Shown here piece by piece: positions 21,525 to 31,804 of a stretch of DNA of 64,000 nucleotides. The translations under genes and the position numbers were made by a program. This stretch comes from Lepiota brunneoincarnata (Eukaryota; Basidiomycota; Agaricomycetes; Agaricales; Agaricaceae). The number at the start of each line of letters is the position of its first letter. The stretch's first letter is position 1. The notes below the pieces were generated by a model. That model searched no databases. It was not told the DNA's origin and saw nothing but the letters and a program-made list of their open reading frames with translations. The stretch is from the NCBI GenBank assembly GCA_023014365.1, contig JAEBUN010000029.1:124001-188000 (forward strand), read 5' to 3'.

Positions 21525-23554
21525 ATGTCCGACGACCTCACTTCCGCCGCCTTCAGTGCTCTCCAGACCCTTGACACTGCACAAAAGGCCGCCTTCCTCC
21601 TCAACACTGCCCTTGCCCTCATCGACGCTGGGAAGTCCGTGCCTTCTCTCGTTCACCATTGATGGCGCTAATTGGCCCAACAGATATGGCGATGAAGTCG
21701 AAAAGTACCTTGACGTCTACCTCAAGACCCCCGGTCTCCCAAAGACAAGTGTAGCCGAGGCTCTTCTCGCCCGTGGCAATGCCCGCATGGCCTCTGGCGA
21801 CCGCTTGCTGGCACAGGCACAACAAGGTCAGCCATCCTCGCCCCTGCACACGTGCTGCCAATTAATCTTCCTGTTCAAAGACTTTCAGATAGTATTACAA
21901 CTGGACCCTTATAATCGGGATGCCCAGCACCATGCTCGTCGACGAACCGTATGCCATTACTCTATTCCACAAGCTGTCCTAACTCAGGGTGTTCAGAATA
22001 CGGGTTGTCAATGTCATCTTACCTCACCCCTCCAGAATTCTAACATGGCTCCTGTCGGTACGCTTCGCGCTCCCCCCGATCACCACAAGACAAAAATTGT
22101 ACACAATCCCTTTTCCTACACTACCCAACAGACCACTCAAATCGTCCTTTCAGATCCGAGCCGCCGCCGCCCTGGCTGGTCTCGAGATCAGATTCGACCC
22201 AACATTTGAAGTCGGTATGACCAACAAGTCCACACAATATCTCACCAAGTTTCCTCTCGGTCCCGGGACGGCACTGTCATGGGAAAGCACCAGCGGCTTC
22301 AAGCTCTACGAGGGTGTTGCCATTGCCCGCCACTGTAAACCAGTTTCCTTTTATTGGTCATCTCATCAATTTGATTCATTGCACAAGTGGCCACGCTTGC
22401 ACCCAATTCTGGTCTCCTGGGCAGCAACCTTGAGGATGCTGCTCTCGTAGATCAATGGGCCCGCGCTTTCGAGATCGAAATTGATATCAACGGGCTCGGT
22501 GTCAGTGTCCTTTACAACGAACAAGTACGAAAAACCCTCCACCAATAAAAGACCTACACTACTGACTGAAAAAAACCTATAGGCTAAAGCGATCTACCCT
22601 GAGTACCTCGACCATGGTCTCGCCGCACTCGAATCCCACCTCGCCACTCGCACTTTCCTTGTCGGCGAATACATCACCCTCGCCGATCTTTTCGTCGCAG
22701 ACCATATCTTCAGGTCTATAGCAACCACAATGGACGTTTCCTGCCGAGAAAAGTATCCCAACCTCATCCGTCACCTCGAGATGATCATCAATCAACCCAA
22801 ACTTAAGGAAATTTACGGAGACATCGCGTATGCAGAAGCTCAGACCCAGTTTGTCCCCCCTACCGAGGAAAAGCAAGAGGGGCTGGCCGCTGAGCAGGAG
22901 GAGCAGCGTGCTTGGTCTAAAGCAGAGAGAAAATCAAAAAAGGCCAAGGGGCCGAAGCGGAATTTCAGTTTGGACGTTTGGAAGCGTACGTATTCCACCA
23001 AGGACACCCGTGGACCCGGTGGTGCTCTTGAATGGTTCTACAAAAAGTGAGCTTGCTAAATACCCTGTCCCAAGATCTGGGGTGCTGATAACAATGTGTA
23101 GCTTTGACCCTAACGCGTTTTCTGTCTGGCGTGTCGATTACAAATACAACAATAAGCTCACGCTCACTGCTATGTCCTTGAACAAAGTTACAGTCTTCTT
23201 GAACCGACTTGGAGCGTCGTGGAGAAGCTTATTTGGGTCCATCGGTGTGCTCGGTCAGAATTACGAAAATGTTATCTCTGGCGCATTGATCCTCCATGGA
23301 CAAAACGTCGAGTCCGTGGTGAGGGTTGCGCAAGATTGGGACTTGTACTCATACAGGAGGCTTAATATCAACAACGAAGAGGATAGGAGGTACTTTGAAG
23401 CAGCACTTGCTTGGGATCTTGAGCTTAATGGTAAGAGGTGGATTCATGGGGATGTGAGTGCCTTTATTTTCCGAGCCTCGACTTTATTGTCTGATAGGTA
23501 TGTGTCCGTAGTACACTTGCCGGTCGAACTGAGTCCCACAACAACAATGTGTGA
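21525..23554 (+). CDS. chimeric gene: TPR-like module + eEF1B-gamma, copy B, intact 524 aa
   Basis: Nine exons (21525-21634, 21684-21826, 21881-21948, 22036-22098, 22154-22334, 22388-22524, 22583-23046, 23102-23453, 23498-23554) sum to 1575 nt without a stop. Residues 1-107 are the TPR-like module of the FBL genes (MSDDLTSAAFSALQTLDTAQ, YGDEVEKYLDVYLKTPGLPK, SGDRLLAQAQQ, DFQIVLQLDPYNRDAQ). Residues ~108-524 are a full eEF1B-gamma: thioredoxin-fold GST N domain (MAPVGTLRAPPDHHKTKI), GST C domain (FLVGEYITLADLFVADHIF), Lys/Glu linker and EF1G domain (TRGPGGALEWFYK, FSVWRVDYKYNNKLTL, YFEAALAWDLELNGKRW). eEF1B-gamma scaffolds the eEF1A exchange-factor complex in the cytosol. This copy is divergent (PGTALSWESTSGF instead of the usual PALE segment), so the housekeeping gene is presumably elsewhere. 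The internal ATG at 22045 could give a normal eEF1B-gamma alone. The last exon is my weakest call. Confidence 0.75.
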
Positions 23555-23984
23555 TCCATTCCGAGGGCGAACATTTGTCATTCAAAGGGAAGGTTTAGAG
23601 GCCATTACTTGCCAGCATGGACAATTGCGTAGAGAAAAAACCTATGCCATGAAGAATGTGAGCGGTTTTATGCGACTTGTGTATATTGATATAAATGCAT
23701 ATGCGACACAAAAGTATGGCTACAAGGGAGAAAGGTGTCAGTCAACCATGGAAAGTTTTTCAAGACTCCATTTGACAGCTGCGGTGAGTACCGCAGAGAG
23801 GAGGAAGGAACAGTCGAAGAGAGAGTTAAAGAGTTCGTAGGCGGGTACGAGTGTGAACAAATTGGTGGTGATGGCAGGTGCGTGTGAGGGGTCCGGAGGG
23901 TCTGCAACAGACGGAGGAGCGGGAGGGTGTGGAGGAAAGGAAGACCGGAGCTGAACGAGTGTCGAGAGGAGGTATATACCCTAT
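23555..23984. other. spacer with NLR 5'-flank remnant
   Basis: No intact gene. 23,730-23,870 resembles the sequences at 10,640-10,740 and 21,070-21,170 (CAACCATGGAAAGTTTT, GTACGAGTGTGAA), that is, the NLR upstream region. It abuts the 3' end of the Golgi pH regulator and probably caused the loss of that gene's last exon. Confidence 0.4.
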
Positions 23985-25435
23985 TCAAATATGCTCAGCA
24001 CGTGCATATACCGACTGCCAATGGAGACTGACCATCAAATATGCGAGGAAAAGCAGAATTAGTGATGTTCCGAGTTTACGAGAGGTGATTTTCAGTGCCT
24101 ATCAACATCTAATGAGACCAATGTTGGAGATAAGATAGAAAGACATACGTGGCTGACACCTCGCATGACGACATTGATACTGCTTAGGACGATGAGACCG
24201 ATGAGGAGGAGAGAGAGGTGGTGCGTGAGAGAGGATATAGATTCGGGTGTCAACGTCAGCGTGTGGTTGGGCTCAGACTCAGGCTCGGTTGAAGATGCTG
24301 AGGGAACGAAAAGCCAGATGAGGAGGTTGGTGATGATATCAGGATAGGTCGTCGTTTGCCCTGGTTGTGGCTGAGAGCGGAGGAAAAGGAGATTGTATGT
24401 GGCCTGCTTGGTGTTGCATTTTGAGTGTATAATGTAATATGGGCCAGACGAAAGGCCGTACGCACGGTGATAACTCGCATGATACAATAGCCTGCAAACA
24501 CACGTCCTACGAAAGCCCACAGTCGACCACGGAATGTACGTGCAAAGTGCGCAGATGCGCGTTTGGAGTGCAGAGAGGAGATGTTGAGTGACATCGAGTG
24601 TTCGAGTGCTTCAAGGCCTCTGATCTCGAGGGACACTGTCATGCTTTCAGTGATTGGTGCAGTGTGCGGGATAGCAAGACGTACATGGATCGCCACCACG
24701 AAGGGTATCCCCCATCCGACTGAGCCAGCTGCCGTTCCCATTGTGGCCCGGGGAGGGGGCGGCGACCTGGTGGTGGCGTCGACGTTCGAGATCATTGCGC
24801 ACGCTCTGCAAACTCATTTCAGCTGCTCTAATCTCCTCCTCTGTTGGCACTACATCCCGGTTCACAGCTGGCAAAAAGTCCCAGGCACGGGTGACAGCAC
24901 CAAAGCCGGAGAGGAGGCCAAGGATGGTTATGCCAAGGACGACAAGTCGAGAAAGTGTGCGGGTGAGAAAGTCTTTGTGGGCCTGCGATTCAGAAAGGGG
25001 GATGCGTGACAGCAAGAGGAGAGAAAGCAAGGCAGGGAGAAGAGAGGAAAGAAGGGTGCGAGGAGAGCGTAAGAGGGTGGCCGGAGTGGTGGTAGTGGTA
25101 GCGAGAAGGATGAGGGCAGTGGATTGTGGGATGAGGATGAGGAGGAGTGCGAGGAGTGCATAAAGTGAGAACTGGAAGTTGATGAGTCGAGTATGTGCAG
25201 AGAGGATGTCTGCGGCTTGGAAGATGAGCAGCACGAAGAGCAGCACACACTCGGTGAATGTCAAGGAGAACAGTGTGCGTGCAAGGCCCAGACGCCAGTC
25301 GGCAGTGATGGCGGTGGTGGTGGTGCTTGCTGGTACAGGGAGGCCATGGTCATCAAGGAGAGCGGTGGGGAGATGTCTGTGGCAGGCGAGGAAGAGGGCA
25401 GCTCTGAGGATGATGACGATGAAGAAAGGCATCAT
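23985..25435 (-). CDS. Golgi pH regulator (GPHR/GPR89 family), altered C-terminus
   Basis: Multi-pass membrane protein of the Golgi involved in luminal acidification. Exons 24685-25435, 24466-24635, 24149-24370 and 23985-24098 join in frame to 418 codons. Seen: N-terminal helix (MMPFFIVIILRAALFLAC), several helices (FTECVLLFVLLIFQAADIL, FQFSLYALLALLLILIPQ), the family signature LGITILGLLSGFGAVTRAWD, a loop (EIRAAEMSLQSVRNDLERRR), then IRGLEALEHSMSLNISSLHS, RTFRGRLWAFVGRVFAGYCI, a long helix pair (THHLSLLLIGLIVLSSINVV) and KITSRKLGTSLILLFLAYLM. Normal members then have a last helix (GMYLLSTLV-like); here the frame ends VSLHWQSVYARAEHI. The 3' exon seems replaced at a duplication boundary, so function is doubtful. 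The start (M at 25435) overlaps the flank of the facing TPR-like module. Confidence 0.8.
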
Positions 25436-25449
25436 CACTGTGAGAAAAC

Positions 25450-25660
25450 TCGCAGGTTGTCTTCCGCCCAAGTCCAATCACCTCCAGGCTCTCAACACTG
25501 CACGCAAGACTACCATTCTGCTTTCGCCCTCGTTGACACTGGAAATTTCAGACCCTCTCTTGTTCCCCGTTCGTGGCGCTAATCTACCCAGTATATATAA
25601 CGAGCCGCTGAGGTCAAATACTACTCGTTGTCTATCCCCGATCTCCCGTATGGGTCTGTG
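25450..25660 (+). pseudogene. TPR-like module fragment (mod-1)
   Basis: Begins with the conserved leader GTGAGAAAACTCGCAGGTTG that precedes the module start codon elsewhere, then exon 1 in degraded form (the initiator ATG is absent; CTCCAGGCTCTCAACACTGC and CTCGTTGACACTGGAAA are recognisable), an intron, and the start of exon 2. It ends near 25,660 at the flank of F-box copy F3. No downstream F-box/LRR or eEF1B-gamma part remains. Confidence 0.6.
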
Positions 25661-25857
25661 TAAAAACAATGCTAAATAGTCGAGAGCATATGATATTACT
25701 ATTCTGGACATGTTTTCGCGCTCAGGGCCTTAACATATGCTCAAAATCATCAGGTGAGTCCATCAGAGTCTCTGGGACTTTTGTATAGATCGACACATAA
25801 TCATACGGTGTGTAACTCGGCTTTGGTTTAAGTCGCAGACAAGAGTCATAAGACAAA

Positions 25858-26916
25858 TCACCATTCCCAACTCACAAACAGCGCATCATCTTCGTCCCCA
25901 GTGTTGTGACGCCTTTCCCATATGCGCTGCGCATCCGGACACACTTCGAAGTGCTCAAGGAACAGATCCTCAGTATATGTTCTATCCCCAGCCTGTAACT
26001 CTTCCCCCTCATACGAGCATTCTTCCTCCAGGCACTTGGACCAACAACCCCTGCATGACAAAATAGCTTGCGTTGATCGTAACTTGGAATTGAAATAGGG
26101 GAGGGGAGTAGCAGTCATGTATCGGCTGCAGTGCCTTATTGGGTGTTCCCTGACATACTGCATAGCCACCCGCCGGTCGTATGCTGCTTTGGCCTTTGAA
26201 GTATTTGAATCGAGGAATGCATTCAGCCCTTCTTCCCCTCCATGGACCTTGAGCGCAGCCTCGTAAGCTCTTTCCCGACTCAACAACCACCTCCTCCGCC
26301 GATACAGAGTTCTCCATAACTTGTATGTGCCAGGGATTGTGTGCACAATAGGGATCTTCGACAGTGCCTTCCGGGAGAGACCAAACATGGCCTTTGCATC
26401 TTGCACTGTCATGGGCCTGAGCTCCTGCGACTCCCGCAAGCAATTAATGCAGCATCGGACACAATCGGGAATCCACAGCAAGGCCCCAAAATGGCCACAA
26501 ACTGCACACGAGGTAGAGCACAGGGCATCAAATACCTGGGTAGCAGTGAAGTGTGATGACACCTCTGTTTTGACAAGGACGTTGAGAATGGATGGTGCAT
26601 GGGTTTTGATGGTCTTGTAAGGGGTGGAATTTTCGATAATTGCATTGGCTTGTCGGTTAACGAGGCGTAAGGATGCGAGGGTGGCCAAGTCGGAGAACCG
26701 TAGCACTACGCTTAGCATTTCGATGGGTAGCACACCGAGGTCCCCCAAACCGGAAACGATTGGATAACGGCTGATGGCCGCTGCCCTACGGCTTTTCCGC
26801 TTTGGTTCGTCGGGAACGGATACCATACTGTTGTCGTAGCGGCTGGCCTTGGAGTCATAGGTAAGTAGACGAAGAATTTCATTGCGCGTCTGGGTGTCCC
26901 TGGTGGGGTGAGACAT
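25858..26916 (-). CDS. cysteine-containing F-box protein, intact copy F3 (352 aa)
   Basis: F-box proteins are substrate adaptors of SCF ubiquitin ligases through Skp1. The single-exon frame begins MSHPTRDTQTRNEILRLLTY; an in-frame ATG at 26952 would add 12 residues not conserved in the other copies. F-box: LPIEMLSVVLRFSDLATLAS then LRLVNRQANAIIENS (residues ~62-100). Next comes a Cys-containing segment, CSTSCAVCGHFGALLWIPDC then VRCCINC, with spacing that could bind zinc. A basic region follows (LWRTLYRRRRWLLSRERAYE) and a conserved tail with CRGCWSKC and YTEDLFLEHFEVCPDAQRIW. The C-terminal Cys/His pattern also suggests a metal site. Target unknown. It is the only uninterrupted copy of at least six in this window, and it is preceded by an eEF1B-gamma 3' fragment on the same strand. 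Confidence 0.75.
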   Translation of the reverse strand: MSHPTRDTQTRNEILRLLTYDSKASRYDNSMVSVPDEPKRKSRRAAAISRYPIVSGLGDLGVLPIEMLSVVLRFSDLATLASLRLVNRQANAIIENSTPYKTIKTHAPSILNVLVKTEVSSHFTATQVFDALCSTSCAVCGHFGALLWIPDCVRCCINCLRESQELRPMTVQDAKAMFGLSRKALSKIPIVHTIPGTYKLWRTLYRRRRWLLSRERAYEAALKVHGGEEGLNAFLDSNTSKAKAAYDRRVAMQYVREHPIRHCSRYMTATPLPYFNSKLRSTQAILSCRGCWSKCLEEECSYEGEELQAGDRTYTEDLFLEHFEVCPDAQRIWERRHNTGDEDDALFVSWEW

Positions 26917-27043
26917 TGGGGGGCAGTCAGAGGTGTTGAGTTCAATGGCCAATATAAACTCAAATTTGTCAGCTAAGACACCCGTGAAATACGAGGGGAC
27001 CGATGAATTGCGTGCGTAAAAATACTATGAAGCTGTTTAGAGG

Positions 27044-27283
27044 CTAGCTATCAACAATATGCAAGTTGCATTCACCCATTTGAGCCGGCCCAAATTCATT
27101 AGACAGCGCAATCGAAACTTGAGAAGAGGGATCACTAACAATTCCTACCATCCACTTATCATCAAACTCGAGGTTCCAAGCGAGAGCTACCTCAAGATAT
27201 TTATTTTCCTCCTCATCGTCGATACCAAGCCTTTTGTGCCTATGGCTCCCAATCCGGCGTAACATTCACCATCGACCCAACCT
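27044..27283 (-). pseudogene. eEF1B-gamma C-terminal fragment
   Basis: The minus-strand translation RLGIDDEEENKYLEVALAWN then LEFDDKWMVG matches the end of the EF1G domain in the chimeric genes (YFEAALAWDLELNGKRW). Upstream the homology stops at about 27,283 and switches to F-box/LRR sequence. Downstream it runs through the same spacer found at 13.4-13.6 kb into the F-box gene. Confidence 0.65.
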
Positions 27284-27640
27284 GCCATGGAGATAGGCTC
27301 CGAGGTCGAGGTATGTGAGCGCGTGCTGGTTATTGACTACGGTGGTGATTTAGGACATATCTACACAGGGTACCACGCATCGTCCTCTACTCAGAGTGTG
27401 TGTTGGCGCAGAGGCATTGGTGTGGATATCCGGCATGTGTCAGAGCGGAAGCCAACGAGACTGAGGGACTACCATAACGCTTCCGGTCCATGAATTCTAG
27501 GATCCATGTCAGTGTCAAGAGATCATGGAACTTGCCCTTCCTGCGGCCTCAATGAACATGGAGGCATTTGTGAGGGAACAAAGGAGAGATCAACAGTGTT
27601 CTGTCCTTGTTGATGGCTCTTCTAAAGCAGGGGGTTTGAT
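27284..27640 (-). pseudogene. F-box/LRR (FBL) middle fragment, strongly degraded
   Basis: Read on the minus strand, 27,284-27,600 aligns with the FBL repeat region: CTCGGAGCCTATCTCCATGG corresponds to LGAYLH, and CATGTTCATTGAGG with CACAAATGCCTCCATG corresponds to the SRVKCLRVHW area. No long frame survives. It is the oldest-looking FBL piece in the window. Confidence 0.45.
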
Positions 27641-28079
27641 CAGTGAAGGGCTGTTGGAATTGGTGATTCCGGCAAACTGATGGAATGCCGACCACCGGAG
27701 TAGCTGACTGCCTCATGGTAGCCTCACTGTAGTTACACTTATATACCTGTTGTTCTCAAGTAGTTACACTGTCTGTTTACCTCCCTTACCCCCGCCGTTG
27801 TCTCCCCTCGAATATATGCCGTTGTTGCTATACACCTTCTTGGGATGATTTCAACAAGGGCAGCCAAAGAGGGCAGAAAACGGAGCAAAAGCGTCATGTG
27901 GTCGTCAGTGCCAAACCGTGATGTGAGAATTGCAGGGCATGCTATGTCATGTCCATGTTAATATCTCGGTGCAGCATGATAAATTTGGGGAGCGCAGGGT
28001 CATCTATGAGCCATTCCAATGGGTGATTTTCGTTTTTGTTTTTGGTGTAATCATACTACTTTTCGAACCCATCGATCAC
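27641..28079. other. no recognisable gene
   Basis: I see no motif, paralogue or long frame here. It lies between the FBL fragment and the 3' end of NLR-A. Confidence 0.4.
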
Positions 28080-31000
28080 ATGTTACAAGAATTTTCAAAA
28101 CGACTTCAATGTCCTACTGCATTTCCGAGCCCGTTCAAGCATGCACAAATTGATGGCTTTGTTTCGTAGTACCATACACTGACGGTGAAAAAGGGCCTGC
28201 ACCAAATATTTCTCAGCATCCGTCCAGCCTGTCCCACTGCAAATAAACTCCCCCCAGCTTCTGAACACGATTTGCCTCCTTAAGCTTGTCCTGTAACCGG
28301 CGATAAAGCTGGATGGTTGCCTTGAAAGATGACAGCTTGTTCTGGCTTATCCCGCCGCAAATACACTTGTCCCAGGTAATATACATCATTGGCCTCATTG
28401 AGCACAGCATGCAACTGGCGATGAGGCTCAATGGCTTTCATGAAAGACGACTCGGCTTCGTCTAGCCTATCCCGATGCAAATAAACCTGTCCCAGCTTCT
28501 GGACAACCTGTGCCTCCCCAAGCGTGGATGATGACTGGCGATAAAGCTCAATGGCCTCCATGAAAGACGACTCAGCTTCATCTAGCTTATCCCGTCGCAA
28601 ATAAACCTGTCCCAGGAATTCAACATCGTTGGCCTCACCAAGCACGTAATGTGACTGGCGATGAAGCTCGATGGCCTTCTTGAAGGATGACTCGGCACTG
28701 TCTAGCTTATCCCATTGCAAATACAGTTGGCCCAGGTTCTGGACACCACTGGCCTCGCCAAGTATACAATGTGACTGGCGATAAAGCTCAACAGCTTTCT
28801 TGAAGAATGACTCGGCATCGTCCAGCTTATTCCGTCGCAAATACACTTCTCCCAGGTTCCGCACGTCGTTGCCTTCGCCAGGCACGTCACGCGACTGGCA
28901 ATGAAGCTCAATGGCTTTCTTGAAGCAAGACTCGGCATCATCTAGCTTATTCTGCCGCAAGTACACTCGTCCCAGGTTCCGGACATCATTGGCCCCGCCA
29001 AGCACATCATGCGACTGGCAATGAAGTTCAATGGATTTCTTCAAGGACGACTCGGCCTCGTCTAGCTTATCTTGCCGGAAATACACCTCTCCCAATGCTG
29101 AAATACATCGTGCATGTAAGCCTGGCATCCCAGCTACTTTCCGTTCCGCCAGGCCTACAACCTCCTCAGTCGGATTGCCGGTGTACGAAGACCATTTAGT
29201 GAAACTGATAGAAGCATCGACAATTTTCTCATCCACTCTGTCTTCATTAATTGCCGCGGTGAAGACTGAATGGATATTGAGAAATTCCGGCCGAATTATT
29301 CCATGGCTGGCAGGAATCGTATAATCAGCATGAGCTTTCATCATATCGACGTAGAAGGTAACCAAGCAGTCATCGAGGGGGTGGTCTATCTCCAGCTTTG
29401 TCCCAAACTCCCGGATCGGCACAAGCATTCGGTATCTGGATCGCCCCTCGGTTCCGTCAACGTAGATCAGGGAAACCCGCTGTAGGGTCACCAATATCTC
29501 CTGAAGACGGACAGGGTACTGGCATGTAGGTTTGCCACTCATCAATGGCCTCCTGTCGACATGGAAACCCATCGGGCAGACGCGATAACATGGTAAAGAC
29601 CAGAAGCCGCGCTTGGATCTGCCCGCATGCGTGGACTGTGCACAGACAGGTGTATAGAGACATCGAGATTGGATAAGCGGTGCATGCTACCCGTTCCTAT
29701 GGCACTCGTCTGTGTCCGCTGCCATCGGGCCCACAATGATTTAGGCTGTTCATTCCCCTCCTGTAATTGAGCGATGATGAGTTTAATAGCCAGAGGTATT
29801 CCGTTGGCAGCGAAGAGCAATTTTCCGGTAAACTCATCTGCGGGCATACCCGACTTGTCGAATATCAACTTTGAGTCAACATCACGCAGTTGTTCCAAAG
29901 GAGGGAGTAATGGTTTTGACCAGGAAACTCTAGATGGACGCTGTGTACCTCGCATGGTCATGACGATGGCACATTCGGGAATGCGATCAAGGCAGGATAA
30001 TAAGCCCTCCACGTCCCATCGGGCCGCTTCATCCTCCCAAATAGTTTCAAAGCTATCCAAGTACAGGATGCCGCCCCCGTGAAGTCGAGAGAGAACGGTG
30101 TCGGCCAATGATTCATCGCGCTCACCAGGTGGGATGTGCAGGGAATTGGCGATTTCCGAAACCAAACCAAAGAGGGACGTAACCGCCTCGCAGGAGACAA
30201 AGTATCGTGATGGATATCGTTCAATCACTCCAGGATCATATAAGGTGGCCAGAGCGAGAGTCGTTTTCCCCATCCCGCCAGCTCCCAAGATGGCGACCCG
30301 CGGCAAGGCGTGGTCGAGGAGTGTTTTCGATGACTTTGGACTTTTCTTCATCTCTTCCGATCATCTCGTCAGGGTATGGAATGGATTTGTAGAGGACACT
30401 GAATAAAGTGGAACAACTATCAGGGCTCGAGTTATAGATGGGGATAGCATACATCGTACCTTGCAAGGACCTGAAGGTTCTGGAATGGGTTTCAGAGGAC
30501 TAACGAGGTCGATTAGAAGCACGTTCTATAGAGCTGGAATGAGAGCAGCCAGTAGAAATGCGATTTCCGAACATACGACGAAATCCGCATTGAAGTCGTT
30601 GATGAGACGGTCATACTTTGCGAGAGTTTCAATTTTCGACTTCCGATTTATAAACTGATCAATCTTGGCCCCTAATTTCGCGCGCCTTCCCTTTGGAACT
30701 CTTGTGTTGAGTGCGCTAAGAATTCGCTGAAGGAGACTGTACAGAAGCTAAGCAAATACGTACGTAAGGCGAAGGAGATCAAATAACACACCGACTGTAC
30801 TCCTCCATTTGCTTTTCTGTGTCCTTGAGCCGCTCCCTGTTCGGGGACTGGGCGAGTTTGAGCAGGCCGCCTAGGATACCCCGCGACCTGCGCAATATCT
30901 TATCAATGAATTCGCGAGACCGATCCTTTTCAATTTGGATTTCCTGTCGGAAGGTCAGATTATAGACAGGTTGATCTCCATTCCCCCAGTAATTTTATGC

Positions 31001-31251
31001 ACCTCTCTGATCTTGATGATATGGAGCAGAACTCCTGCAATGGCCTTGACATACGGTACATTCCTGAGCACTTCGCTAGCCTCCTTTGCGATGTTTGTTA
31101 CCGTCTCAGCCAAATTAACAGCGGTGGAGGAGTTTGTTGTAGGTGGATTGACAGCATCCGGGGATGTAATACGGGCGGGGGTGGTAGGTAATCCATGAGC
31201 AACCATGGCGATTGCTGAGGCTCGTAAGCTGGTGGGTGGAGCGGAGGCCAT
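28080..31251 (-). pseudogene. NLR-A: helical N-domain + P-loop NTPase + TPR, frameshifted
   Basis: Same gene plan as NLR-B. Exons: 31003-31251 (MASAPPTSLRASAIAMVAHG, then NVPYVKAIAGVLLHIIKIRE), 30792-30943, 30580-30736, 30460-30525 and a long last exon. The Walker A motif is canonical (ILGAGGMGKTTLA) and Walker B reads ILYLDSFETIWED. Defects seen against the two other copies: one extra base in exon 4 (near 30,463), one extra A just before the P-loop (near 30,322), two single-base insertions near 29,608 and 29,525 between NTPase and TPR, and a shift near 28,345 in the last repeat. Each piece is otherwise open. Seven 40-residue TPR-like units are kept. The gene has drifted recently; a functional full-length receptor is unlikely. 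Confidence 0.8.
28330..29100 (-). repeat. 120-bp tandem repeat encoding TPR units of NLR-A
   Basis: Successive units of about 120 bases recur, each with a TCTAGCTTATC-like and a GGCAATGAAGCTC or GGCGATAAAGCTC-like segment. Each encodes LGxVYLRxDKLDEAESSFxK then AIELxRQS plus about 12 variable residues. About seven units are present here, against five or six in NLR-B. Units are more alike to each other than usual for TPR proteins. Confidence 0.75.
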
Positions 31252-31529
31252 CGTCTCAGTGTTAATCGTTAGGCGCGCTATTGCTGTGGCTGCTGGGATC
31301 TTCCCGTGAGTGCTTCTATGCTGGTGCTCAACTAGGATTGGTCGGTGGATTGATTGGCCTGAGTGATGCATGCCCTTGTTTGATTCGTTCATCCCGTTAC
31401 AGGATTACTGTACAACAAATCATTTTAAATATAATGCACATAGTGAAATGCCGCACCCTATATCAACGCAGGGTGCCCACTCCCTCTCCTTCGCAACATA
31501 CGGGATGACGAGGAAAGCGAGGCATAACT

Positions 31530-31710
31530 GTGAGAAACTTGCAGGTTGACTTCTGCCATAGTCCAACGACCTCCACCGTCCCGAGTGTCCCTCTGGCCCT
31601 TGACGGCCTCCTTTCCCTTCAACACAACCCTCGCCCCCATCGACGCTGGAAGACTCTATGCATGTGCTCCTCGTGCAGTTCATAGTGGTAATTTTCCTGA
31701 CAGATATTAC
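31530..31710 (+). pseudogene. TPR-like module fragment (mod-2)
   Basis: Conserved leader (GAGAAACTTGCAGGTTGACT) followed by exon 1 in degraded form (the initiator reads CATAGTCC instead of CATGTCC; CTCGCCCCCATCGACGCTGG is kept), ending shortly after the first intron. It lies 280 bp from the NLR-A start and points away from it. Confidence 0.6.
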
Positions 31711-31804
31711 CGTCGCAAGATGCATTTCATAGTATCCGTCAATCTACATCGAACTTGGTCTCTGTTTCTACCTTATATCATCCGCTATCGCCTTCGCTAG
31801 CACA

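Noticed and set aside
28702..28941. 79-codon minus-strand frame with repeated CICDGIS/CICNGIS motifs
   Set aside because: Alternate-frame translation of the 120-bp TPR repeats of NLR-A.
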